Shown piece after piece: positions 1-5,837 of a DNA stretch of 5,837 nucleotides (positions are counted from its first letter, which is position 1; every line of letters starts with the position of its first letter). The position numbers and the translations under genes were made by a program. The notes under the pieces are model-generated. The model worked only from the letters and a program-made list of their open reading frames with translations. It ran no database searches and was not told the origin of the DNA. The stretch lies in contig CALDEN010000378.1 in assembly GCA_937942405.1 (NCBI GenBank), positions 1-5,837 of the forward strand, in the 5' to 3' direction. This DNA comes from an uncultured Saprospiraceae bacterium. Lineage in GTDB: Bacteria; Bacteroidota; Bacteroidia; Chitinophagales; Saprospiraceae.

Positions 1-372
1 AGTGTTTTTAAAGATGAGGCGATTATAGGGAGAGATTATAGCTCTGTTACAGGAGCCACTATAGAGACTCGTTATGATATAGATTACGAGAACATTGGTT
101 TTTTAAGAGCAGATGTACATGTTTCTCTAGATCTGATCTGCTCTAAGCAAGGTACCGTCTCATTAGTGGCTAAATACATGAGAGATTTTAGTGCCGATGA
201 GCGGTTTACCGTAAAAAATGTAGACGACGGGGTAAAGCAAATGGTTGAAGAATTTCCAGGAAGCAGCTATTATGATATTGATGAATTTCTGGAAGGAGGC
301 CAATTGTTTTACAATAGACAGTTTTGGGGTATCGGACTTAGGATGAGTTATAATCTGGGAGTTTCAGAATAA
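1..372 (+). CDS. C-terminal part of a probable outer-membrane beta-barrel protein (5' end outside window)
   Basis: An open frame enters from the left edge in frame 1 and ends at TAA 370-372, giving 123 visible residues with no stop. The visible part alternates polar and hydrophobic residues in beta-strand-like stretches (around residues 17-31, 34-46 and 51-59). It closes with an aromatic, glycine-rich strand, FWGIGLRMSYNL, three residues before the C-terminal GVSE. A last amphipathic strand of this kind is typical of Bacteroidota outer-membrane beta-barrels. The acidic stretch between residues 73 and 101 would fit an extracellular loop. A GTG at 166 could be read as a start, but the frame is open and protein-like well before it, so that is not the real start. 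The gene converges on the metallopeptidase gene with only 19 bases between their stops. The family is not identified; a porin-like or surface lipid/sugar-related barrel is inference from the strand pattern only. Confidence 0.6.
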   Translation, partial: SVFKDEAIIGRDYSSVTGATIETRYDIDYENIGFLRADVHVSLDLICSKQGTVSLVAKYMRDFSADERFTVKNVDDGVKQMVEEFPGSSYYDIDEFLEGGQLFYNRQFWGIGLRMSYNLGVSE

Positions 373-391
373 CTTTCCAAGAGATGTTTTG

Positions 392-1129
392 CTAAAAATC
401 ACAATGACTCCCATACTTCTTGAGCCATTTTTCTTTTTCCTTATAGCTAGGCATGGCTTTTTCGACTAGATTCCAGAACCTGTCAGAGTGATTCATCTCG
501 GTAAGGTGTGCAAGTTCATGTACGATGACATAGTCCCTTACAGCGGCTGGAGTGAGGAGCAGTCGAGTAGAAAAGTTAAGATTGGTCATCGACGAGCAGG
601 ATCCCCAGTTACTCCGATTATATTTTAAGTTGACTGACTTAAAAGACTTCTTGTAGGTCTGATCATTGATCTCTTTTACCCGATTTGAAAAGGTGGCTTG
701 AAAATATTTGGCAAACAATCTACTCTGTAGCTTTTTGACTACATCTTTTTCTTGAAAAGCAGTCAGGTCATCTGCAATCGTAAGCAGTAATCGGTCATCT
801 TTTATTTTGCCCGTATTGGTCTTCCGATTAGATCGATGTATCTGTATCGTAAACACTTGATCATGGACCTCCTTAGTAAAGTGATCGGGGTACGATGCAC
901 TAGAAAATCGGTCGTACGATTTGGGATCTTTATGTATGGTTTTTTGTAGCCATTTTTTGGCTTTCGTAATTTCTGACTGTACGAGCGGATTAGGCATAAT
1001 ACTAGGAAGACGCAAAAACGCTCCGGTTTTGGCGATAGATATACGTACAGAAAATCTTCTTTCTTTAATTATTTGAAGAGGAACACTGAAACCATCAAAC
1101 TCATACAGAATACGAGCTTTACTAGCCAT
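392..1129 (-). CDS. YgjP/DUF45-family zinc metallopeptidase-like protein
   Basis: A 245-residue protein with the hallmarks of the YgjP-like (DUF45) metallopeptidase family. Residues 204-208 are HELAH, the HExxH zinc motif. The downstream NHSDRFW has a histidine at 214 suited as third zinc ligand. Just upstream is the family WGSC motif (residues 175-178, in SNWGSCSS), followed by the RLLL strand. An N-terminal SVRISI segment matches the usual start of the domain. Length is normal for the family. The protein is expected to be cytoplasmic: there is no signal peptide or membrane segment. The substrate is unknown; the fold is related to SprT/WSS1-type gluzincins. I chose ATG at 1129 rather than the in-frame TTG at 1141, because the TTG only adds MKRN and pushes further into serC. 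The ATG start overlaps the serC stop by 8 bases, so translation is probably coupled to serC. The residue before WGSC is Asn, where Arg is more usual. Confidence 0.88.
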   Translation of the reverse strand: MASKARILYEFDGFSVPLQIIKERRFSVRISIAKTGAFLRLPSIMPNPLVQSEITKAKKWLQKTIHKDPKSYDRFSSASYPDHFTKEVHDQVFTIQIHRSNRKTNTGKIKDDRLLLTIADDLTAFQEKDVVKKLQSRLFAKYFQATFSNRVKEINDQTYKKSFKSVNLKYNRSNWGSCSSMTNLNFSTRLLLTPAAVRDYVIVHELAHLTEMNHSDRFWNLVEKAMPSYKEKEKWLKKYGSHCDF

Positions 1130-2189
1130 GTTTCTTTTCAAAGTTTTGCATGAGATTCACGAGTACTTGAACGCTTTCGATATCGAGAGCATTATAGATC
1201 GATGCTCTAAAACCACCTACGGATCTATGTCCTTTGAGTCCGATACAATTTGCTTCAGCTGCTGCTGCGAGGAATGCTTCATTTTTAGAATCATCAATAA
1301 GCTCAAAGCATACATTCATTTTAGAACGATCTTCGGCTACAGCCGTACCTTTAAATAATGGATTACGGTCGATCTCTCCATAGAGTAAATCTGCTTTGGC
1401 TTGATTTCTTTTTTCCATACCCGCTACACCTCCGTTCTTTACGAGCCATCTAAGTGTAAGTAAACAAACATAGACTGGGAAGGTCGGTGGAGTGTTAAAC
1501 ATGGAATCTTTTCCGATATGGGTCTCATAATTGAGCATTGTAGGGATGGTTCTCTCTACTTTACCGAGAATGTCTTTTTTGACAATACACAGTGTAACTC
1601 CTGATGGTCCTAGATTTTTTTGAGCTCCAGCGTAAATAATATCGAATTTAGACACATCGATCCGTCTACTAAAAATATCCGATGACATATCACACACTAA
1701 TCGGGCACTCGGATTTCCGAAATCCTGAATCTGTGTACCGAATATCGTGTTATTACTTGTAAGGTGTAGATATCTTATATCAGACGGTACTTCATAATCC
1801 TTAGGGATATAATTAAAATTAGCGTCTTTAGAGCTTGCCAGTACATTAACGTTTCCGAACATTTTGGCCTCTTTGATCGCTTTGGTCGACCATGCACCAG
1901 TATCTACATACCCTGCAGTCTGGTTAGCACCCAATATATTCATCGGTACCATATAGAACTGACTGCTCGCTCCTCCAGTGAGGAAGAGTACTTTATAATC
2001 ATCAGGAACGTCTAATAGCTCTCCGATCAATCTCTCGGCCTCTTCAAAAACTGCCGCTAATGGCTTAGATCTGTGAGACATTTCCATTATAGATAATCCG
2101 TCTTCGTAACGTAAAGCAGAGCTACTCGCCTCTACGAGTACTTCTTGAGGGAGGATAGCTGGTCCAGCGTAAAAATTGTGAGATTTCAT
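1122..2189 (-). CDS. serC: Phosphoserine aminotransferase
   Basis: A 355-residue PLP-dependent class V aminotransferase, close to the usual length of about 360. It converts 3-phosphohydroxypyruvate and glutamate to phosphoserine and 2-oxoglutarate in serine synthesis. It can also act in the PdxA-dependent vitamin B6 branch where that exists. Family marks in order: N-terminal NFYAGPA (residues 5-11), EMSHRSK (36-42), TGGASSQF (71-78) for phosphate/cofactor binding, TSNNTIFGTQ (144-153), and GAQKNLGPSG (188-197), where Lys191 is the Schiff-base lysine. The C-terminal GHRSVGGFRASIYNA (320-334) binds substrate phosphate. No key residue seems missing. The ATG at 2189 gives the canonical N terminus, so the start is secure; no good Shine-Dalgarno precedes it, as is common in Bacteroidota. 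The stop at 1122 lies inside the next gene, suggesting a two-gene unit. serA, a frequent partner, is not in the window. Confidence 0.97.
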   Translation of the reverse strand: MKSHNFYAGPAILPQEVLVEASSSALRYEDGLSIMEMSHRSKPLAAVFEEAERLIGELLDVPDDYKVLFLTGGASSQFYMVPMNILGANQTAGYVDTGAWSTKAIKEAKMFGNVNVLASSKDANFNYIPKDYEVPSDIRYLHLTSNNTIFGTQIQDFGNPSARLVCDMSSDIFSRRIDVSKFDIIYAGAQKNLGPSGVTLCIVKKDILGKVERTIPTMLNYETHIGKDSMFNTPPTFPVYVCLLTLRWLVKNGGVAGMEKRNQAKADLLYGEIDRNPLFKGTAVAEDRSKMNVCFELIDDSKNEAFLAAAAEANCIGLKGHRSVGGFRASIYNALDIESVQVLVNLMQNFEKKHG

Positions 2190-2209
2190 AGTCGATGATT
2201 ATTAAGGCA

Positions 2210-2247
2210 CAAATATCTACTATTTGATAAAACGAAAGAAACAAAAA
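2210..2247 (-). promoter_or_regulatory. serC: Possible Bacteroidota-type promoter for serC
   Basis: On the minus strand, GATATTTG (2217-2210) differs at one position from the Bacteroidota -7 consensus TAnnTTTG. A TTTTTG (2247-2242) lies upstream as a possible -33 element. The spacer between TTG and the -7 box is 24 bases, slightly longer than the usual 17-23. A transcript would begin about 10-20 bases before the serC ATG. The match is weak and rests on sequence alone. Confidence 0.28.
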
Positions 2248-2270
2248 GAGGATGAGTATAATAAAATTTA

Positions 2271-2327
2271 ACAGATAACTCAGTTATTGTCATAAAAGCT
2301 TAAATGTATGCTTAGTTGTGTAGCTTT
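2271..2327 (-). terminator. Weak hairpins after the secreted-protein gene, possible terminator
   Basis: Two small inverted repeats sit between the secreted-protein gene and serC. AAAGCT (2295-2300) pairs with AGCTTT (2322-2327) around a 21-base loop and overlaps the stop codon. ATAAC (2275-2279) pairs with GTTAT (2283-2287) around a 3-base loop, and can extend by ACA/TGT across a bulged base. On the minus strand the second is followed by an AT-rich stretch but not by a clean U-run. Both stems are weak, so termination here is uncertain and read-through into serC is possible. Confidence 0.22.
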
Positions 2328-3783
2328 ATATTTTGACTATTCGCATACAATGGACTTTAGAGTTAATGTTATAGATTCTTACTATAAAAATCCCTGATTC
2401 AAGAGAAGAAAGGTCAATTTTTTGAGATTCTGCTTCAAATTTAGATTGTCTTTTTCTTCCTTTAATATCAAGTACTTCTACTTTGGAAATCTCTTCAGAA
2501 GCTCCAGTTATTTTTACAAAATTATGGGTAGGGATTGGGGCTAGACTAAATTTTGCTTCGGAGCTAGGATTTTCATCTTGATGATCAGAACGATAAAGTA
2601 TCGATGGGGCGTTTTTTTGAGAGCAGATATTATGATTCTCGTCATGGAAGTTTTTAAAATCTTCTCCATACATCCTGAGTAGAATTGAGGAGATGGCACA
2701 TAGATCTGATTGTGTTATTAAGGGTTCATTACTTTCTGAATTGGATTTGGCAGTTTCAAATAGAATTTCAGCAGCTTCGATAATTTTTATATCAGGGTAG
2801 AAATTTTGCAGAGCGGTATAAATCAAGAAATCAGCTTTACGTTTACCATCCGGTATTCGATCCTTTATTTGGTTGAGGGTAGTTCCCCATACTTGAGCTT
2901 TACGCTTATCATTACTCGGTAAGTCTTTTACATCTTCCCAGATATCACTTGATTTCAACGTCCTTCCTTTATTTCCGTTTGCACCATGAGTCAAAACTTC
3001 AAAATCATATTGAGGATTAAAATCATGCACTTTACTTCCCCAGAGATACGACATAGAGGTGTAATCTAAAGTTCCAAAGAGTACTGCTCTGGATTCAGGA
3101 TTATCCAAGCGTGGTAAACTTTCGGGCATATATTTTTTCCAATAGTAATTAAATCCACTTTGGATAATATAGTGAATATCAGTTGCAATGTCATTTAAAC
3201 CATTGTCATATGCTTGGAGATTTACAATCAAGTAGTCTGTAAGCCCTATAGTGATAGTATTGAACGTATAGATTTGTACAGTAAGGTTTTCTTTATATGG
3301 GTTGAAATAAATATTCTCAAATCTCGGAAGTCCGTAATCTTCGTGGATAAAATTTATGTAATTGAGGTAGTTTTTATAATGATAGTGGCATTGATAATTA
3401 GCAAAGGTTTGTTTAAAAGTTGAACAATCTGCCTCTCTACCAATAGGCTCTATAAAATCATAAAAAAGAAAATCGAATCCATCCCAATTGATAACTTCGG
3501 AATCAGTATCGAAAAGGTTGTTCCCTTCACTAGCGAAAGCATAACAAAAACTAGTATTATACAAAGGAACTTGAACTATATCGTTACATAAATTAGAGTC
3601 TCCAGAGGCACGTCCTACAGTTATAAAGCACTCGCTTTCATTAAAACAGTTATTACAGCTCTGACGATTGTTTTCTAATTCATTGAGTCCTTTATGATTA
3701 AACTTTGATTGAATATAACTTGATTGACAGTCAGAATAATTAGCAAGGAGAAGAAAAAAGATGATGAAATATAGTTTATTCAT
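2326..3783 (-). CDS. Secreted protein with T9SS C-terminal sorting domain, function unknown
   Basis: A 485-residue protein with three visible parts. Residues 1 to about 19 are a signal peptide: Lys3, a long hydrophobic core FIIFFLLLA, then a cut near C19/Q20. The residues before Cys19 (YSD) do not form a lipobox. Residues 20-410 are the body, with a cysteine-rich front (Cys43, 46, 52, 66, 80, 120, 132) including one CxxC. Residues from about 413 to 485 are a type A T9SS sorting domain: an LAPIPTHNFVKI opening, a KVEVLDIKGR strand, an IDLSSLESGIFIVRI strand pair, and a basic end. It is therefore probably carried across the outer membrane and released or anchored at the surface. Parts of the body (about 201-250 and 296-372) recall thermolysin/fungalysin-type peptidases, from memory only, and there is no HExxH anywhere. 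The gene is clearly more AT-rich than its neighbours. ATG at 3783 is chosen because it begins the signal peptide. Confidence 0.85.
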   Translation of the reverse strand: MNKLYFIIFFLLLANYSDCQSSYIQSKFNHKGLNELENNRQSCNNCFNESECFITVGRASGDSNLCNDIVQVPLYNTSFCYAFASEGNNLFDTDSEVINWDGFDFLFYDFIEPIGREADCSTFKQTFANYQCHYHYKNYLNYINFIHEDYGLPRFENIYFNPYKENLTVQIYTFNTITIGLTDYLIVNLQAYDNGLNDIATDIHYIIQSGFNYYWKKYMPESLPRLDNPESRAVLFGTLDYTSMSYLWGSKVHDFNPQYDFEVLTHGANGNKGRTLKSSDIWEDVKDLPSNDKRKAQVWGTTLNQIKDRIPDGKRKADFLIYTALQNFYPDIKIIEAAEILFETAKSNSESNEPLITQSDLCAISSILLRMYGEDFKNFHDENHNICSQKNAPSILYRSDHQDENPSSEAKFSLAPIPTHNFVKITGASEEISKVEVLDIKGRKRQSKFEAESQKIDLSSLESGIFIVRIYNINSKVHCMRIVKI

Positions 3784-3817
3784 TTGCTCTAAAATTTATT
3801 CCAAAATAGCGTATTAA

Positions 3818-3860
3818 ATATCGATTCCCGCTTTTTTAACACGTAGCTTTGTATCGATAT
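3818..3860. repeat. 8-bp inverted repeat in the divergent intergenic region
   Basis: ATATCGAT at 3818-3825 is the exact reverse complement of ATCGATAT at 3853-3860. The arms are 27 bases apart and flank the -7 element of the membrane-protein gene; the right arm runs into its start codon. Such an arrangement could be an operator for a dimeric regulator. However, ATCGAT is itself palindromic and the region is AT-rich, so chance is a real alternative. Confidence 0.3.
3844..3851 (+). promoter_or_regulatory. Bacteroidota -7 promoter element (TAGCTTTG)
   Basis: TAGCTTTG fits the Bacteroidota housekeeping sigma -7 consensus TAnnTTTG exactly. No TTG/TTTG -33 element is seen at the usual spacing upstream, so the promoter is incomplete by consensus. 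It ends only seven bases before the ATG at 3859, which puts the expected transcript start at or next to the start codon. Confidence 0.45.
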
Positions 3861-4314
3861 GATGAAAAGATTACTTATAGAGCTATTGTGGCTAGTGGCT
3901 ACAGCGGTTTTTACTGTCTTGATAATGCTCCCTGTTTATCAAAATGCAGAGGGATTTGATTTTTTTTGGTACAATGTGGGATTTATTTTCGTCTTTATAA
4001 CGTTTACACGATATATCTTCATTTTACAGTACACCTTTCTGTATAAAAATAAATGGGCCAAAGGGATATTGTTTTTTCTATGTATCCCGCTTTTTTTAAT
4101 CCTGATGGACGGTCTATTTAACTTTCAGTCATATATAGATGATAATGGTGCGGGAGTATTTTATGAGCACCTAGAATTTACAAAACAGAAAGGTCTAGCG
4201 AGTTATACTCGGAGTGAATACATATTTTTCGGGGTAGGGAGTTTACTTACGACGATGATGATGCCCATAAGACTGATCATCTCTACATGGAGAGATTTAA
4301 ACAATAAAAATTAA
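3859..4314 (+). CDS. Four-helix integral inner-membrane protein, function unknown
   Basis: A 151-residue very hydrophobic protein with four predicted membrane segments at about residues 5-26, 36-58, 67-87 and 120-142. Charge distribution supports both ends in the cytoplasm: MKR at the N terminus, YKNKWAK between helices 2 and 3, and WRDLNNK at the C terminus are basic. The loops at 28-35 and 88-119 carry acidic residues and would be periplasmic. I recognise no catalytic motif or family. The start is ATG 3859, directly followed by a second ATG at 3862; either keeps the first helix, whereas the next Met (residue 23) would cut it away. There is no Shine-Dalgarno and almost no room for a leader after the -7 element. 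The gene is divergent from the secreted-protein gene and 142 bases ahead of the AhpD-like ATG. Confidence 0.72.
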   Translation: MMKRLLIELLWLVATAVFTVLIMLPVYQNAEGFDFFWYNVGFIFVFITFTRYIFILQYTFLYKNKWAKGILFFLCIPLFLILMDGLFNFQSYIDDNGAGVFYEHLEFTKQKGLASYTRSEYIFFGVGSLLTTMMMPIRLIISTWRDLNNKN

Positions 4315-4416
4315 TACCCGATTCTAGCCCTTACTTTGATCCAGGGAAGGGAATAAATTTTGCTTGCAAAAGAAAGGGATGGGTAAAACAATTAGTGGAT
4401 AATTTTTAAATACCAC

Positions 4417-4422
4417 AAGGAG
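4417..4422 (+). promoter_or_regulatory. Shine-Dalgarno-like AAGGAG upstream of the AhpD-like gene
   Basis: AAGGAG is a good anti-SD match but is badly placed. It lies 1 base from an in-frame TTG at 4424, 10 bases from an in-frame TTG at 4433 and 34 bases from the preferred ATG at 4457. It may serve a rare TTG start giving up to 11 extra residues, or it may be incidental. Confidence 0.25.
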
Positions 4423-4456
4423 ATTGTGTCCATTGAAATATCTAAAGAAAAAACAA

Positions 4457-4810
4457 ATGAGCCAAATAAAAGAATTTAACGACTATCGAGAAAAAATGAA
4501 TAAAGTCATCCTCGCTCAGGATAACAAAGTAATGAAACGTTTCTTTAGCCTCGATAATCAAACCTATGTCGATGGAGCACTCGACGTAAAAACAAAAGAA
4601 CTACTAGGTCTAGTAGCCTCTATGGTCCTAAGATGTGATGACTGTATTAAGTATCACCTAGGCACCGCTCACGAACTGGGAACGACTACTGCAGAAGTAT
4701 ACGAAGTATTCTCTATCGCCAATGTGGTAGGAGGATCGATCTGCATCCCACACACAAGAAGAGCCGCCGAATACTGGGAAGAGCTCGAAAAAAATGTAAA
4801 TGAAAAGTAA
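4457..4810 (+). CDS. AhpD-like / carboxymuconolactone decarboxylase family protein
   Basis: A 117-residue all-helical protein of the CMD/AhpD-like superfamily. Its core is a redox CxxC: Cys60 and Cys63 in RCDDCIKYHL, followed by His67. Glu48 lies exactly 12 residues before Cys60, so the Glu-Cys-Cys-His spacing is the same as in the alkylhydroperoxidase AhpD of Mycobacterium tuberculosis (E118, C130, C133, H137). The peroxidase/thiol proton-relay residues are therefore present, followed by the family's helix with IANVVGGSICIPH. A cytoplasmic thiol-dependent peroxide- or disulfide-handling role is likely; the real substrate and reductant are unknown. I chose ATG 4457 (MSQIKEF...), since relatives usually start at this point; in-frame TTG codons at 4424 and 4433 would add a poorly conserved lysine-rich leader. 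The end overlaps the rnr start by 11 bases. Confidence 0.9.
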   Translation: MSQIKEFNDYREKMNKVILAQDNKVMKRFFSLDNQTYVDGALDVKTKELLGLVASMVLRCDDCIKYHLGTAHELGTTTAEVYEVFSIANVVGGSICIPHTRRAAEYWEELEKNVNEK

Positions 4811-5837
4811 AAAGAAAAATAAAGAACTCGCTCCAGGAAAGCTGGACCAAGTCGTCTTTAGAGTACTGGCAAATAATCCAAAAAAGAGATTAAACGCCAA
4901 ACAAATTATCCTAAAACAAAAATTAGGAAACTCCTATAATTCTGTCAATGACGCTCTCAAGCGACTGGCAGAAAACAACATGGTCATCCACGTAAAGGAT
5001 GCCCGTTATAGAGTCAACAAAGAAAAGATCCAAGAAGTAAATGCTCTTAGGGCTGAAGCCAAATCAAAGCGAAGGTCTGAGAAAGTAGAAAAACCAAGAG
5101 CTGGTGCCTTCGATAAATTTGATCGTAATGCCAAAGGAAAACGATACGGTAACGATAGAGTACAAGATGGCGGCAAAGATGTAAAAACCTATATAGGAGT
5201 TGTCGATCAGACACGTACAGGAGATGGCTATATCGTCGTCCCGGATCTAGACGAAGACATATATGTGCCAGCAAAGTTTCTTAAAGGAGCATTTAATAAT
5301 GATACGGTAAAGGTCAGTCTTAATCCTAATCCTAGACGGAGACGTAAGGATGGTAAGGTGATAGAAGTCATTAAACGTAGTACTAAGAAAATTATCGGTA
5401 AGATAGAAGTACTCAAAAAGTATGGGGTCATATATAACGATCAAGGCAAGTTTCCTGGCGACATCTATATTCCTGTAAGCGATTTAAAAGGTGCTCAGGA
5501 TGAGGACTTTGTTATAGTCGAGATCACCAACTGGGGACAAGGACAGAACAAAAGAATCTGGGGAGAGGTACGAGAAGTAATGAAAGAAAATACGGCCTCC
5601 GATATGGCCATGCAGAGTATCTTGCTGACTAATGGTTTTGACATGGAGTTTCCACCAGAAGTAGAGGAAGAGATGGAGCATATCCCAGATGAGATTAATG
5701 TAACAGAAAAAGATCTAGAAGATCGAAGAGACTTCCGTCAAGTAACGACGCTGACCATCGATCCAGAGACAGCGAGAGATTTCGATGATGCACTATCGAT
5801 TCAGAAATTAGAAAACGGAAATCTAGAAATAGGGATA
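4800..5837 (+). CDS. rnr: Ribonuclease R, N-terminal 346 residues (3' end outside window)
   Basis: A 3'-5' processive exoribonuclease that degrades structured RNA in the cytoplasm. The frame opens at ATG 4800 and runs without a stop to the window end. Domain order is right for RNase R: a lysine-rich start; a winged-helix domain at about residues 13-73; a basic linker at about 74-128 (SKRRSEK, KGKRYG); two cold-shock/OB folds at about 129-192 (from YIGVVDQTRTGDGYIVVPD) and 196-262 (from IIGKIEVLKKYGVIY); and the beginning of the catalytic RNB domain at about 306. The signature TIDPETARDFDDALSI is at 319-334. Asp321, Asp327, Asp329 and Asp330 have the same spacing as the metal-binding aspartates of E. 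coli RNase R (272, 278, 280, 281). The rest of RNB and the S1 domain lie beyond the edge. The start overlaps the AhpD-like gene by 11 bases in another frame, suggesting coupled translation. Confidence 0.96.
   Translation, partial: MKSKKKNKELAPGKLDQVVFRVLANNPKKRLNAKQIILKQKLGNSYNSVNDALKRLAENNMVIHVKDARYRVNKEKIQEVNALRAEAKSKRRSEKVEKPRAGAFDKFDRNAKGKRYGNDRVQDGGKDVKTYIGVVDQTRTGDGYIVVPDLDEDIYVPAKFLKGAFNNDTVKVSLNPNPRRRRKDGKVIEVIKRSTKKIIGKIEVLKKYGVIYNDQGKFPGDIYIPVSDLKGAQDEDFVIVEITNWGQGQNKRIWGEVREVMKENTASDMAMQSILLTNGFDMEFPPEVEEEMEHIPDEINVTEKDLEDRRDFRQVTTLTIDPETARDFDDALSIQKLENGNLEIGI

Noticed and set aside
1128..1358. Plus-strand 76-codon open frame
   Set aside because: Lies wholly antisense to serC except at its first bases; translation is cysteine-rich and protein-unlike. 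It is a shadow of serC.
3214..3423. Plus-strand 69-codon open frame
   Set aside because: Antisense to the secreted-protein gene, with no start signals or recognisable product.
3804..3812. Minus-strand TATTTTG as -7 element for the secreted-protein gene
   Set aside because: It has one base too few for TAnnTTTG and no TTG at proper spacing upstream, so it was not annotated.
3960..3967. Run of eight T within the membrane-protein gene as a phase-variation tract
   Set aside because: Encodes normal Phe codons inside a helix region of an AT-rich gene and is short for slippage-based switching.
4658..4900. Minus-strand 80-codon open frame
   Set aside because: Antisense to the AhpD-like gene and rnr start; low-complexity Phe-rich product explained by the purine-rich coding strand.
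5047..5681. Several overlapping minus-strand open frames
   Set aside because: All antisense to rnr, which has an unbroken frame with clear domain motifs across this stretch.
1..5837. CRISPR, tRNA, rRNA, IS element, phage or toxin-antitoxin module
   Set aside because: No repeated spacer pattern, no tRNA-like cloverleaf noticed, no transposase or integrase motifs, and every sizeable open frame has another explanation.

Overview
The window looks like chromosomal DNA from a Bacteroidota bacterium. The best evidence is a secreted protein ending in a type IX secretion (T9SS) C-terminal sorting domain. A TAnnTTTG-type -7 promoter element and generally weak Shine-Dalgarno sequences agree with this. 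A Saprospiria- or Flavobacteriia-like lineage is possible but cannot be fixed from the sequence. Most of the window is roughly 40% GC.

Layout from left to right: the C-terminal 123 residues of a probable outer-membrane beta-barrel protein (+ strand, 1-372) converge on a minus-strand pair. That pair is serC (phosphoserine aminotransferase, 1122-2189) followed, with an 8-nt overlap, by a YgjP/DUF45-type zinc metallopeptidase-like protein (392-1129). Upstream of serC and in the same direction lies an AT-rich gene (2326-3783) for a 485-residue secreted T9SS cargo protein. Its body is unfamiliar but recalls a thermolysin-like peptidase that lacks the HExxH motif. A short divergent intergenic region with a clear -7 element then leads into three plus-strand genes: a four-helix inner-membrane protein (3859-4314), a small AhpD-like carboxymuconolactone decarboxylase family protein (4457-4810), and rnr (ribonuclease R), which starts inside the end of the AhpD-like gene at 4800 and runs off the window edge.

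The window holds housekeeping genes (serine/PLP biosynthesis, RNA decay, peroxide/thiol chemistry) mixed with lineage-specific surface and membrane proteins. Two gene pairs overlap and are probably translationally coupled: serC with the metallopeptidase gene, and the AhpD-like gene with rnr. I see no CRISPR array, tRNA, rRNA, insertion sequence or obvious defence or phage module. I do not find strong evidence for a new multi-gene system. The most interesting single item is the T9SS-exported protein with a possible dead-peptidase core.
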